From the NCBI GenBank assembly GCA_944386805.1, contig CALXCO010000003.1, positions 61,604-125,603 on the forward strand: DNA of 64,000 bases. Direction: 5' to 3'. The stretch is from an uncultured Clostridia bacterium (lineage in GTDB: Bacteria > Bacillota > Clostridia > Oscillospirales > Ruminococcaceae). The notes beneath the pieces are model-generated. The model was not told where the DNA came from. It saw only the letters and a program-made list of their open reading frames with translations, and made no database searches. Each line of letters begins with the position of its first letter. The stretch's first letter is position 1. Position numbers and translations under genes: made by a program. This document shows positions 52,571 to 61,909 of this stretch, in pieces.

Positions 52571-53551
52571 TTATTCTTCAGATACAGACTCCTCTTCAGA
52601 CGAATCAGCCGAAGATTCCTCCGAAGCTGCACCGGACGACTCTTCTGAAGAAGTGCCTTCAGATTCTTCCTGTCCATAGGTGCCGTTTGCAATTGCTTCG
52701 TCGATCTTAGCCTGCTCTTCTGCGCTGGTGTAGACCATCTCGTCATATTCTTCCTGGGTCAGGGTGTTGTCCAACTCGTCATAATCCTCTGCATGGAAGG
52801 TGCCGAGCGTGACCTTTTCAATCGTAACCGGCTCGTCCAGTGTATAACCCTGCTCATAATCCTCCGAAGAAGCACCCTCGGACGTCATGTCGATTGCGGT
52901 CATCGGCAGTTCGTTGATTGCGTCGACGACTTCCATCCCATCGATGACCTTACCGAATACGGTATGATACTGAGAGATGCCGGGCACGCCGCCCAGCTCC
53001 TCAAACGCATTGACCATCATCGCCGGGAAATAGTTGTCCTCCATCTGGCCGGCTGTTTCCTCGTCAATCGGCATGTCGGCGATAAAGAACGAACGGGAAT
53101 CAAAATAATATCCCTTGTTCCACAGCTGTCCCATCTCACTGCACAGTGCGCACAGCGAACCGGAAAAAGGCCAGAGGCTGTCGGAATATTCCGCTTTAAT
53201 CGGCTTTTCGGTGTTGCTGGTGGGAGAGTTTCCATCCTCGGTCGAGCTGCCGAACATCTCGGCGCCAACGGTCGGCACAACCTGATAGATCACCTGGTTG
53301 TCATAAAAACCGTCCTCTACCAGATCTTTGAAATTCTGTACGACAGTGGGGACTTCATCGGTATACAAAACAGCGGTAATGGTTCCCATGCTGGTCTCAA
53401 AAATCGCGATATCGTCTCCTTCCTGCGGTGCAAGAAGCTGAATGGAATAATCAATATTTTCCGGGTCAATGCTGTTGCCGCAACCTGAGAGCATACAGAC
53501 AGCCGTCAGGCCTGCCGCGGCTGCCGCAGCATATTTGCGCAGTTTACTCAT
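52571..53551 (-). CDS. Cyclophilin-like lipoprotein with altered active site
   Basis: Lipoprotein of 326 residues: signal peptide ending at LSGC, a cyclophilin domain ([20 protein letters not shown] onward), and a C-terminal Ser/Glu-rich tail. The usual FHR..FMIQGGD block is replaced by [14 protein letters not shown], lacking the catalytic Arg; the NGSQFF block reads [22 protein letters not shown] is conserved. So the fold is kept but isomerase activity is doubtful; it may be a chaperone or binding protein outside the membrane. The ATG (53549-53551) follows AAAGGA. Confidence 0.88.
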   Translation of the reverse strand: MSKLRKYAAAAAAGLTAVCMLSGCGNSIDPENIDYSIQLLAPQEGDDIAIFETSMGTITAVLYTDEVPTVVQNFKDLVEDGFYDNQVIYQVVPTVGAEMFGSSTEDGNSPTSNTEKPIKAEYSDSLWPFSGSLCALCSEMGQLWNKGYYFDSRSFFIADMPIDEETAGQMEDNYFPAMMVNAFEELGGVPGISQYHTVFGKVIDGMEVVDAINELPMTAIDMTSEGASSEDYEQGYTLDEPVTIEKVTLGTFHAEDYDELDNTLTQEEYDEMVYTSAEEQAKIDEAIANGTYGQEESEGTSSEESSGAASEESSADSSEEESVSEE

Positions 53552-53610
53552 ATTTACATTCCTTTCTGGAGATAGGGGCACCGGGTTTCGTGTCCGCAAA
53601 GTTAATACAT

Positions 53611-53639
53611 AGTATAACGCAATTGTCGTCTAAATTCAA
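53611..53639 (-). promoter_or_regulatory. Promoter of the cyclophilin pair
   Basis: TTGAAT (53634-53639), 17 bases, TATACT (53611-53616) on the minus strand. Confidence 0.65.
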
Positions 53640-53718
53640 GCAACTTTTGTAAATTTAATAATTGGCATCCGCTTTTCTTTACCTTTTTATACATTTTCAT
53701 CCCGGATTGGTGGACAAA

Positions 53719-53754
53719 AAACTACCGGGTGGAGCATGCCCCACCCGGTAGTTT
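53719..53754 (-). terminator. Terminator after the P-type-ATPase-like gene
   Basis: AAACTACCGGGTGG pairs with CCACCCGGTAGTTT, followed on the minus strand by a T-run. Confidence 0.9.
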
Positions 53755-53757
53755 CCC

Positions 53758-56700
53758 TCATATTCGAATCATTTTCTGTAAAATCCAGCCAAGCAGCGGC
53801 CAGAACAGCGCATATCCGCTCATCACCAGCGGCGTCACACTGCCAAACGAGCCCAGTACCGTCAGCATCAGCAGCATACACAGCCCCAGTACCACCGACA
53901 GCACCATCATCACCCGGTTAAGCCCTTCCATAAAGGAAAGTCTTCTCGCGCAGGCTGCACATCCGGCAAAGCCCGACAGACTGCCATCGTTGACTGCAAC
54001 CGCCTGTTTGACCCGAACCTTTCCCTGCAGCCGGTCGACATACACGCCCAGCCTCTGGGGAAGAATTTTCACCAATTCGGGGTTAATCCGGAACAATCTT
54101 CCCAGCAGACGTGGGGTCAGAAAACTGTCGGTCGTTCGGATTGCCAGCCGGACGCCATTGTCAGCAAAAATCTGGATTGCCTCTTCCGAACGGACCGACG
54201 TTTGCAGCCGAATCAGGAAGACACCCGCCAGTTCTCCGGCTACCGCCAGATAAACACAGGCACAACCGATACCAGCCGCCCATTTGCGGTGCTCATCCAG
54301 CGAAAAACGAATGCCGCGAGATTCCAGCAGCGCCTTGTTGCCGACCAGAACCTGCCGTCCGTCGACAAATCCGACCAGTCCTTTGCCGTCCTCATACTGA
54401 CGGTCCTCGACCGGCCGCAGCAGGCCGCTGTCGCCGATAATTCCCTCGAAGATACTCTCCAGCACCGAACCGGAGCCAAGAATCATCGAAGCGGCATCGA
54501 TAATCACATCGTCTACCCTTGCACTGCCGAAGGTTTTGAGCCCGGACAGGGTGACAAATCCCGGCGGGAAGATATCTGAAGCATCCATCAGCGCCCCATT
54601 GAGCAGACTGTAACGTGCAATCGCCTTTTCACTGATGACCACACCGCCTGCCCGCTCCATAAATTTCGCGGTTCTCCTGCACGGATAGCTGAACAGGTAC
54701 ATCGTCAGAATCGGCGAAAACAGGCAAACGACACCGGTCATCAGCGAAGCTGCACCCGAAAAACTCCAGCCGAACAGCATCGCAAATCCCAGCACCAGCA
54801 GTCCACTCAGCAAGCCGATTACTGAAAAATTCCGTGACAGCCGGTCGCTTTCATCGACCGACAGAGACAGTTTCATAAAATCCGAGACGGATTCGGTTCG
54901 GCGGTTAACCGCCACAAAGGCCGGTCCATCCACAACACCGCGGGTCATTTCCGTCGCCAGACGGCTGTCACGAATCACATGCAGATAATATTTACTGCCG
55001 CCGGTGTGCAGAAAGCGAAGATTACGCAGGGCTGTTGAAGCGACAATCCATCTGCTCATATAGGCAGCGGAGAGCATAAACAGTCCGACCGGCAGATAAC
55101 AAAACGCCTTTCCGGCAGCCAGTTCCTCAGGATGGAACGCCAGCAGAACCGTCTCAGCCATCGTCACCAGATACAGCAGCATCGGCATGATATCACGGCT
55201 TGCACGGAAGCGCAGCAGCGAACGGATACCACCCGAAATCACACTGAATCCGCAGACGCCGGCAATCAGTCCCAACGCAACCGAACTCCACATCAGCACA
55301 GCGTTGCCCACCAGTTCACCGGCCAACCCATTCAGGCTGACCAGAACCAGCACCACGACCGCAAAAAAGCCGATCAGCAATCCCATTCCAATCGATGTAC
55401 CTGCCAAATCCCGCAGTGCTCTGCGCCAGGAGCTGATTTCAGCGGCGGAATTTAACCGCTGCAGCTTGCGGAAAGCCGGCGCAAATCCGGCCGCCGTCTC
55501 AGAAGAAGATACTTCCCGGACACGGTAGATATTTTCTTTTTCTTCCTGTTCCGATGCAGACGCGGCTTTTTGTTGTTCTTCCCGCTGCTGCATCCGGCGG
55601 ATTTGCCGCTGACGGTCTTCCTGCTGCTGTTGTTTTTTCAGCTTACGGATTTCCGACCGGCTGAGTTCAGGAGCCGGTTCGTTTTCAGTGGCCTCAACCC
55701 GGCTGAGAAGCTGTTGTTGCTGCTGGCGACGGAGTTTTTCACGTTCTTCCTTTTTATGTTTGGCGGACTTGGTTTCTGGCAGCGGCTCATCCAGCGCAAT
55801 CGGCCGGGTCGCCTGTTCATCCTGCTCAGCATCCGCCTGTACATCGGAATCAGCAAGTGGGTCCATTGCCCGAATCTGTTCCAGATCAATCTCAAAATCC
55901 GACTGTTCCGAACTGGATGCTTCTTCCATATCAACATCAACGGATGTGGTTTCCTCATTGGAAGGAATCGGTTCCGTCTGCGGCGACTGGACCGTTTCAT
56001 CTGCCGGTGTTTCATCAGGTGACTGAACCGGAATGCGCAGGGTCATTCCCTGTTCCTCTTCCGTCTGGACATTAGAAGAAGCACGGCGGGTGACCCTTCG
56101 CAGAGCTGCGCCACCCTGCAAGGTTTCCTCCCGTTCCGGCTGGAAAGCAGAGACAAACCGGCGGGTCCTTCCTTCTGCAAGCACCAGCTTTTCCCGTCTG
56201 GAAGGCACCGGCGGTTCCTCTTCCGGCTGTCCCAGTTCAGCCACCAGTTCCTGTGTCGTCACACGGACCAGCGGCGTAAACTGTCCGGTTGCACCTGATA
56301 CCGGCTGAGCCGGAGCTGCCGAAGCAGCAGTTCCAGACGACTCCATCTTACCGGTCGCTGCAATGCTGTCAGCAGATACCGCTTCCGGTTGCTGGGATGT
56401 CGTATCAGCTGACGATGTACGATTACTGGAAAGGACATCACCCGTTTTCCGTTCAGGACGGCTCTTTTCAGACGACGCAGCAGATTTTCGCGTCTTTTCC
56501 GCCTTCTTACGGAAAAAGAACCCCTTTTTTGGCTTTTCCGTTGGTTGAGCAGTAGGCTGCTTGTGCGTATTATCCTGTTTTGACCTGACAGCTTGGGATT
56601 TCTTTTGATGTTCAGGCTGATCCGCCTGTTTTGCTGTCCTGTGGCGGCTGTCGGGTGGACTTTTGTTTTCATCCTTTTTGACAGAAGATCTTTCCGGTTC

Positions 56701-56946
56701 AGACCGGGACGGCATATCCTGCCCGGCTGGCGAGCCTTGCGGCTCGCTCTCCATTTCCGGCTCCTCTATCAGTTCCCGCACCGCCAAAAGCGTCTCGGTC
56801 ACTGAAGGGGTATGCGCCGTATGAGATGCCTCCGATTCAACTGTATCCGAATCCTCAAAGAAATCCGGCTGGGACGGCTGCTCCTCCGACGGTGCAAAAG
56901 AGATCCCGGAAAGCTCCCGCAAAATATCATCCACACTTTCGCTCAT
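53758..56946 (-). CDS. P-type-ATPase-like pseudoenzyme with long disordered N-terminus
   Basis: A 1062-residue protein. The first ~480 residues are polar, Glu/Gln/Pro/Ser-rich and disordered, with a basic coiled coil (KLRRQQQQQLL, KKQQQQEDRQRQ). From about residue 500 come paired membrane helices, then a segment similar to the P/N domains of P-type ATPases (GLVGFVDGRQVLVGNKALLE; LIRLQTSVRSEEAIQIFADN), then two or more C-terminal helices. Where the phosphorylation motif DKTGT belongs, it reads MDASDIFP (about 54571-54592), so phosphoenzyme formation is unlikely. No CPC metal site is present. The ATG (56944-56946) follows AAAGGAGG. Function unknown. Confidence 0.75.
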   Translation of the reverse strand: MSESVDDILRELSGISFAPSEEQPSQPDFFEDSDTVESEASHTAHTPSVTETLLAVRELIEEPEMESEPQGSPAGQDMPSRSEPERSSVKKDENKSPPDSRHRTAKQADQPEHQKKSQAVRSKQDNTHKQPTAQPTEKPKKGFFFRKKAEKTRKSAASSEKSRPERKTGDVLSSNRTSSADTTSQQPEAVSADSIAATGKMESSGTAASAAPAQPVSGATGQFTPLVRVTTQELVAELGQPEEEPPVPSRREKLVLAEGRTRRFVSAFQPEREETLQGGAALRRVTRRASSNVQTEEEQGMTLRIPVQSPDETPADETVQSPQTEPIPSNEETTSVDVDMEEASSSEQSDFEIDLEQIRAMDPLADSDVQADAEQDEQATRPIALDEPLPETKSAKHKKEEREKLRRQQQQQLLSRVEATENEPAPELSRSEIRKLKKQQQQEDRQRQIRRMQQREEQQKAASASEQEEKENIYRVREVSSSETAAGFAPAFRKLQRLNSAAEISSWRRALRDLAGTSIGMGLLIGFFAVVVLVLVSLNGLAGELVGNAVLMWSSVALGLIAGVCGFSVISGGIRSLLRFRASRDIMPMLLYLVTMAETVLLAFHPEELAAGKAFCYLPVGLFMLSAAYMSRWIVASTALRNLRFLHTGGSKYYLHVIRDSRLATEMTRGVVDGPAFVAVNRRTESVSDFMKLSLSVDESDRLSRNFSVIGLLSGLLVLGFAMLFGWSFSGAASLMTGVVCLFSPILTMYLFSYPCRRTAKFMERAGGVVISEKAIARYSLLNGALMDASDIFPPGFVTLSGLKTFGSARVDDVIIDAASMILGSGSVLESIFEGIIGDSGLLRPVEDRQYEDGKGLVGFVDGRQVLVGNKALLESRGIRFSLDEHRKWAAGIGCACVYLAVAGELAGVFLIRLQTSVRSEEAIQIFADNGVRLAIRTTDSFLTPRLLGRLFRINPELVKILPQRLGVYVDRLQGKVRVKQAVAVNDGSLSGFAGCAACARRLSFMEGLNRVMMVLSVVLGLCMLLMLTVLGSFGSVTPLVMSGYALFWPLLGWILQKMIRI

Positions 56947-56980
56947 CCGGTCTCTCCTCCTTTCCATCCTTCAGATAACG

Positions 56981-57862
56981 TTATTTTTTGGGCACAACGG
57001 CTTCGATACCCAGCCGTTGTCTCGCCACTTCATACATAATAATACCACCTGCAACCGACGCGTTGAGGGATGTAATCTCTCCCTGCATCGGCAGGCTGAC
57101 CATCACATCGCACTTATCCCGGAGCAGACGGCTGATACCCTTGCCCTCCGAGCCGACAATCAGTGCAACACCGCCGGAAAAGTCCGTCTGGCACCAGTTC
57201 TGGCCGTCCATATCCGCGCCATAGACCCAGATGCCCTGCTGCTTGAGTTCATCTACAGTAGAAGCGAGGTTGGCGACCCGTGCAACCGGCAGATGGGCGG
57301 CTGCACCGGCAGAGGTCTTGAAGACGGCAGGCGTCAGACCAACATTGCGGCGTTTGGGGATGATGACGCCATCAGCGCCCGCCGTTTCAGCGGTACGAAT
57401 CAGTGCGCCGAGATTATGGGGGTCTTCCACCTCATCGGCAATGATGATAAACGGGCTGTGGCCAGCCTGTGCAGCCCGCTGAAGGATATCCTCCACTTCG
57501 GCGTATTCGACTGCGGAAAGGGACACGGCGACACCCTGATGAGGAACACCGGGCGACATTTCATCCAGTTTTTCGGAAGAGACTTCCTTGACCGGATAGC
57601 CGCCATCCTTGGCCATTGCGACAATTTTACCGATACTGCCGCCGGTTGCGCCGCGGGCGATATAGACGGTATCAATTCGGCTGCCGTTTTTCAGCGTTTC
57701 CATTACGGCATTGCGGCCGGCGATCAGGTTGTCAAATCCTTCGGCAGATTCATCGCGTCTCCGTTCACCGGCAGGCGCACGGTCATTTCTTTTACGATAC
57801 AGATCAGAAGAAGGACGGGAATCACGATTTCCTCTGCGGGGAGGTTTGGAATAAGGTTTCAT
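56981..57862 (-). CDS. rlmB: RlmB-type 23S rRNA 2'-O-methyltransferase (TrmH/SpoU family)
   Basis: SPOUT-class methyltransferase, 293 residues, acting on 23S rRNA ribose (G2251 in E. coli numbering). After a basic N-terminus rich in Arg, an RNA-binding domain begins (IAGRNAVMETLK); SPOUT motifs are NLGALIRTAETAG, VGSEGKGIS and LNASVAGGIIMYE. The ATG (57860-57862) follows GAAAGGA by nine bases; the long upstream in-frame extension is rejected. It precedes the P-type-ATPase-like gene by 34 bases. Confidence 0.93.
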   Translation of the reverse strand: MKPYSKPPRRGNRDSRPSSDLYRKRNDRAPAGERRRDESAEGFDNLIAGRNAVMETLKNGSRIDTVYIARGATGGSIGKIVAMAKDGGYPVKEVSSEKLDEMSPGVPHQGVAVSLSAVEYAEVEDILQRAAQAGHSPFIIIADEVEDPHNLGALIRTAETAGADGVIIPKRRNVGLTPAVFKTSAGAAAHLPVARVANLASTVDELKQQGIWVYGADMDGQNWCQTDFSGGVALIVGSEGKGISRLLRDKCDVMVSLPMQGEITSLNASVAGGIIMYEVARQRLGIEAVVPKK

Positions 57863-57936
57863 CTGTTCAAATCCTTTCGGAAACCGCACCGGGCAAGCCA
57901 CGCTGCGGAAAATCACTGCATATGTTGTACTTAAAA

Positions 57937-57965
57937 AGTATACCATACTCTTTCGCTAAAAACAA
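57937..57965 (-). promoter_or_regulatory. rlmB promoter
   Basis: TTGTTT (57960-57965), 17 bases, TATACT (57937-57942). The 57966-58155 stretch holds no gene that I can see. Confidence 0.6.
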
Positions 57966-58155
57966 CGTTTTTCTGTCGTGAACTTCCCGACAGTCAGATT
58001 TTTCCACCGAAACTTCTGCTCTCCACCGAAAGACAGCAAAATATGAGAAAAAATAAAACCGACAGGTTCTGTCTATTTTGTTTTGTTAAACTGCCAAAAA
58101 TCCCGCCGGCAAGTTGTGCAATCCTATAAAATCGGGATTTTTCGTTCTGATGTAC

Positions 58156-58184
58156 TGGAAAAACAACTGCAATTCAACTATAAT
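58156..58184 (+). promoter_or_regulatory. Promoter of the DUF4430 protein gene
   Basis: TGGAAA (58156-58161), 17 bases, a perfect TATAAT (58179-58184). Confidence 0.55.
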
Positions 58185-58222
58185 ATTTTTGAAGACAATG
58201 ATTGCAAAAGGAGGCGCGGATT

Positions 58223-59791
58223 TTGAACCCATTGATACGAAAATCTGTTGCCATTCTTTCCTGCCTCCTGCTGCTTGGCGGACAGCTTTTGCCCGCATAT
58301 GCCCTGGATGCCGGTTCACCGTCCTCAGATGTTCTGCCGATCTCGTCCGAACAGCAGCAAAACATCACACTGACCGTCAGTATCTTTGAAAACGTCGGAC
58401 GAGGATGGATTCTCAACCCAATTCAGCTGCAATGTCCAAGCGGAAGCGGTCTGGAAGATCTGATGGAGATACTGGACCAGTATGCCTATCTGGACGGTGC
58501 CGAGGTTTCTGACGGCAAGCTGATGACGCTGACGGACGATGCCGGCAAAGAATATGACGGCGGTCCTGACCAGGAAGATGAATGGCTGATCATCCTCAAT
58601 GGAATTGAACGTGACAACCTGAAATATATGACCGATGAAAACGGTGACATGGTGGATTTTGCGTTTCAGGACGGCGATACCCTCCAGCTGGTGTTCAGCA
58701 GTACCGACACCGGCGACAGCGATACACTGACCGTTTCAACCCCCAGCCACAGCCTGTCAACAGCGGATGAAGATCTGCCGTGGGACGCAGAGTATGACGA
58801 CGCAATGCGGGCCGGATGCGGCTGGCTGAAGACCAACTCCGACTCACCGCTGGCGCTGACGGTATTCGGTGCAATCGGCTACACCATCGACTACAAATAC
58901 CTGAACCGTATCCTGCTGGCGATCCATCAGCAGCAGTCCCCTACCGGAATTGAACTGTCCCAGGACATTCTCTGCGTCAGTTTTTCCGGGATATCCGCGG
59001 AGAATTTTTCCGGCCAGAACTTGCTGCAGCAGCTGATTACCTTTCCGGATCTTGACCGGATTGGTACGGTATATGGGCTTCTGGCCTACGATTGCAACAG
59101 TTACGATGTTCCTTCCGATGCTCTGAACTCACGCGATGCGATGCTCAATATCATTATGGCCGGTCAGAACCCGGACGGCGGCATCACCAATATTCAGGGA
59201 GAAGAGAGCGATGTATTTCTGACAGCGCTTTCTCTGGCCGCACTTGCGCCCTACCGGGACGACGAAACGATTGCAGCCTGCATTGACCGTGCCTTGCAAT
59301 GGCTGTCGGAGCAGCAGGGCAACGATGGATTTTTCTATTCCGGAAGATATGAATCCTGCCAGGCGACCAGTGCGGTAATTCTGGCGCTGTCCAGCCTGTC
59401 TATTTCACTGACCGATGAGCGGTTCTGCGCCAACGGACACAATCTGATGGAAGCGCTGATGCAGTTTAATGTTGAGAACTCCGGCTTTTCCGAGCAGCTG
59501 GAAGATTCACCGTCGGTGGAAGCGACTGAACTGGCACTGCTGGCGATCTGCTCACTGAAAACGGGACGCAATCCGCTGATTTTACGTTCACCGGTCACCG
59601 GCAGCGGTTCGATTGATTTTTCTGAATCGTCCGAGCCTGCGCTGGAAAGTTCCGCACCGTCTGAAACGGAAAATGATACCCGCAGTCAGATTCATGTCGG
59701 CCTGATCAGTGCCATCAGCGGTGTCTCGGTTGGAATTGCGATTATGCTGGCTGTACTTTTACATCTCAAAAATAAATATAAGCAGGACTGA
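58223..59791 (+). CDS. Surface-anchored DUF4430 plus alpha/alpha-barrel protein (transcobalamin-like parts)
   Basis: A 522-residue exported protein. Parts: signal peptide (SVAILSCLLLLGGQLLPAYA), a DUF4430-like beta domain (residues about 45-155, SGLEDLMEILDQY and EWLIILNGI), then helical repeats of the terpenoid-cyclase/prenyltransferase-like barrel (NPDGGITNIQGEESDVFLTA, QQGNDGFFYSGRYESCQATS), and a C-terminal membrane anchor (ISGVSVGIAIMLAVLLHLKN) with a basic tail. DUF4430 and this barrel together make up animal intrinsic factor/transcobalamin, in the other order. The start is a TTG, eight bases after AAAAGGAGG. Ligand unknown. Confidence 0.8.
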   Translation: MNPLIRKSVAILSCLLLLGGQLLPAYALDAGSPSSDVLPISSEQQQNITLTVSIFENVGRGWILNPIQLQCPSGSGLEDLMEILDQYAYLDGAEVSDGKLMTLTDDAGKEYDGGPDQEDEWLIILNGIERDNLKYMTDENGDMVDFAFQDGDTLQLVFSSTDTGDSDTLTVSTPSHSLSTADEDLPWDAEYDDAMRAGCGWLKTNSDSPLALTVFGAIGYTIDYKYLNRILLAIHQQQSPTGIELSQDILCVSFSGISAENFSGQNLLQQLITFPDLDRIGTVYGLLAYDCNSYDVPSDALNSRDAMLNIIMAGQNPDGGITNIQGEESDVFLTALSLAALAPYRDDETIAACIDRALQWLSEQQGNDGFFYSGRYESCQATSAVILALSSLSISLTDERFCANGHNLMEALMQFNVENSGFSEQLEDSPSVEATELALLAICSLKTGRNPLILRSPVTGSGSIDFSESSEPALESSAPSETENDTRSQIHVGLISAISGVSVGIAIMLAVLLHLKNKYKQD

Positions 59792-59825
59792 AATCGAACG
59801 GTTTCGTGCTGTCTCTTGCGAAAAT

Positions 59826-59873
59826 GCCGCCCAAAAGCACCATATGTGACTGGTTGTTGGGGCGGCTTTGTTT
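59826..59873 (+). terminator. Terminator after the DUF4430 gene
   Basis: GCCGCCC pairs with GGGCGGC across a 27-base loop, followed by TTTGTTTATT. Confidence 0.6.
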
Positions 59874-59920
59874 ATTCAGCGATACCCTGTCCCTAAATCA
59901 TATGAAAGGATGGTAAAGAG

Positions 59921-61195
59921 ATGAATGCACAACAAATCCTACAGGCAATTGAAAACGGAGAACTGGATGACGTGTTGATCCGGCTGTACTCCGCTGATGG
60001 GCTGGATTATGCGAAGGAACGCTGCCGGACAGCCGTAGAGGGTTTTACCGGCCGTTTCGGCGACAGTGACCGGCTGCACCTTTTTTCGTCACCCGGTCGG
60101 GTCGAAATTGTCGGAAACCATACCGACCACAACCATGGCCGTGTACTGGCCGGCGCCGTCAACATGGATATTCTGGCGGTGGCCTGTCCGACAGATGAGC
60201 CGGTCATCCGGGTCAAATCCGTCGGACATAAACAGGATGATATCGATCTGACCGACCTTTCTCCTCAGTCGGATGAATCGACCCATTCTGCCTCGCTGAT
60301 TCGTGGAATTGCCAGTGACTTTGACCGTAAAGGCAGGAAAATCGGCGGATTCACCGCTTATACCATCTCAGACGTGCCCAAAGGCAGCGGGCTTTCTTCC
60401 TCGGCGGCATTTGAAGTGCTGATCGGCAGTATTCTGAATCATTTTTATAATGATGGTATGATCTCCCCTGAAGAGGTCGCCATCACCGCACAGTTTGCGG
60501 AAAATGTATATTTTGGCAAGCCGAGCGGCCTGATGGACCAGATGGCCTGCTCAGTCGGAAATATCGTCCGGATTGATTTCAAGGACCCGTCTGCGCCGAA
60601 TATCCAGCCGCTCTGCCTGTCTCCAGAAGCAGCGGGACACCGGCTGGTCATCGTCAGTGCCGGCCATGGACATGCCGACCTGACCGACGAATACGCCGCA
60701 ATTCCGGCCGAAATGAAAGCGGTAGCCGGTCTGTTTGGACAACCGGTCCTGAGGGGTATCGGATATGAAGAGCTGATGGAAAAAGCGGCGGAAATCCGGA
60801 AGCAATGCGGAGACCGGGCGCTGCTGCGCGCGATGCACTTTGTCAGTGAAAACGAACGGGTCGCGCTGGCTGCAAAGGCAGTGGATGACAAGGACTTTGC
60901 CTGCTTTCTCCGCCAGCTCAACGCCTCAGGAGACAGTTCACTGCTCTGCCTGCAAAACATCAGTGCCGCGTCAGAACCGGCCAGTCAGGGAATCACGCTG
61001 GCGCTGGCTGTCGCCAAGCAGCTGCTGGACGGCAAAGGAGCCTGTCGGGTACACGGCGGCGGATTTGGCGGGACGATGCTGGCGATTGTACCGGAGGAGC
61101 TGCTGGAGGCGTTTACCGGAAGGATGGAGCAGCTATTTGAAAAAGGCTGCTGCCACTGTATGACCTTCCGTCCGGGCGCAGCGAAGATTATCTGA
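59921..61195 (+). CDS. Galactokinase-like GHMP kinase
   Basis: GHMP-superfamily sugar kinase, 424 residues. It has the N-terminal sugar motif GRVEIVGNHTDHNHG, ATP loop PKGSGLSSSAAFE, GKPSGLMDQMACSVG with the catalytic-base Asp, and C-terminal GACRVHGGGFGGTML. The family signature is normally GRxNxIGEHTDYNxG; here Asn replaces Glu (GNHTD) and His replaces Tyr, changing residues near the sugar. It may be galactokinase with relaxed specificity or a kinase for another hexose. No other Leloir-pathway gene is adjacent. Confidence 0.85.
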   Translation: MNAQQILQAIENGELDDVLIRLYSADGLDYAKERCRTAVEGFTGRFGDSDRLHLFSSPGRVEIVGNHTDHNHGRVLAGAVNMDILAVACPTDEPVIRVKSVGHKQDDIDLTDLSPQSDESTHSASLIRGIASDFDRKGRKIGGFTAYTISDVPKGSGLSSSAAFEVLIGSILNHFYNDGMISPEEVAITAQFAENVYFGKPSGLMDQMACSVGNIVRIDFKDPSAPNIQPLCLSPEAAGHRLVIVSAGHGHADLTDEYAAIPAEMKAVAGLFGQPVLRGIGYEELMEKAAEIRKQCGDRALLRAMHFVSENERVALAAKAVDDKDFACFLRQLNASGDSSLLCLQNISAASEPASQGITLALAVAKQLLDGKGACRVHGGGFGGTMLAIVPEELLEAFTGRMEQLFEKGCCHCMTFRPGAAKII

Positions 61196-61202
61196 ACATA
61201 AC

Positions 61203-61247
61203 AAAACAACCCTGCAGTTGGCTTGCGCCTTGCTGCAGGGTTGTTTT
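61203..61247 (+). terminator. Terminator after the GHMP kinase
   Basis: Perfect 15-bp stem AAAACAACCCTGCAG / CTGCAGGGTTGTTTT. Confidence 0.93.
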
Positions 61248-61283
61248 CAGGTAATGATTAACAGGAAATTACAAAATCAATAA

Positions 61284-61631
61284 TCAGCCAACGCTGGATT
61301 CACTCTCAGTTGCAGTGCTTTCTTCACCAGCTGCTGCGCTATCGGTTGCGTCTTCAGCTCCAGAAGTACCTTCCTCGCCGGTAACTTCGGATTCTTCCAC
61401 AACGGCGTCAGAAGCCTCTTCAGAAGAGCCGGTTTCAGCAGCAGAAGATTCCTCGGAAACTTCATCAGCAGAAGAAGCCTCAGAAGATTCTTCAGATGTA
61501 CTGTCACTTACCGAAGAGCTGCTGGAAGATGTGCTGCTGGTATCAGAGTCACTGGTGCAGCTGGTAAGAGCAAATGCCGCAACTGACACAGCTGCCAGAA
61601 GCGCGATCGATAATACTCTCATCTTTTTCAT
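61284..61631 (-). CDS. Ser/Glu-rich lipoprotein of low complexity
   Basis: 115 residues: signal peptide ending at lipobox ALTSC, then an almost pure Ser/Glu/Ala/Thr/Asp chain with no folded domain. Strongly acidic after cleavage. AAAGGA precedes the ATG by nine bases. It may be a surface-charge or spacer lipoprotein; no family is recognised. It resembles the tails of other exported proteins in the window (FtsQ, the cyclophilin-like lipoprotein, the ABC binding protein). Confidence 0.7.
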   Translation of the reverse strand: MKKMRVLSIALLAAVSVAAFALTSCTSDSDTSSTSSSSSSVSDSTSEESSEASSADEVSEESSAAETGSSEEASDAVVEESEVTGEEGTSGAEDATDSAAAGEESTATESESSVG

Positions 61632-61730
61632 TTGTCATTTTCCTTTCCATATAGGTCGTGATAAAGCCAAAAGCATCATTTTTGACCACAGCCGCATCAG
61701 AGAACCAACTTCCCTTGCAACTGTGCCACC

Positions 61731-61758
61731 AGTATACTTGAGAAAAATGAAAAGACAA
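61731..61758 (-). promoter_or_regulatory. Promoter of the Ser/Glu-rich lipoprotein
   Basis: TTGTCT (61753-61758), 16 bases, TATACT (61731-61736) on the minus strand. The remaining gap to 61909 holds no gene that I can see. Confidence 0.5.
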
Positions 61759-61909
61759 TGTAAAATTTGCGTTGATCAGATGATTTTTTATCGGAGAGAG
61801 TATGACATAAGCAAATCAATCGATCAATTACCGATTTCGACAAACACTATATACAGTTTTTGTACACAAATAACAATAACATTTAGAAGGCAGCTTGTCC
61901 ACAAACCGG

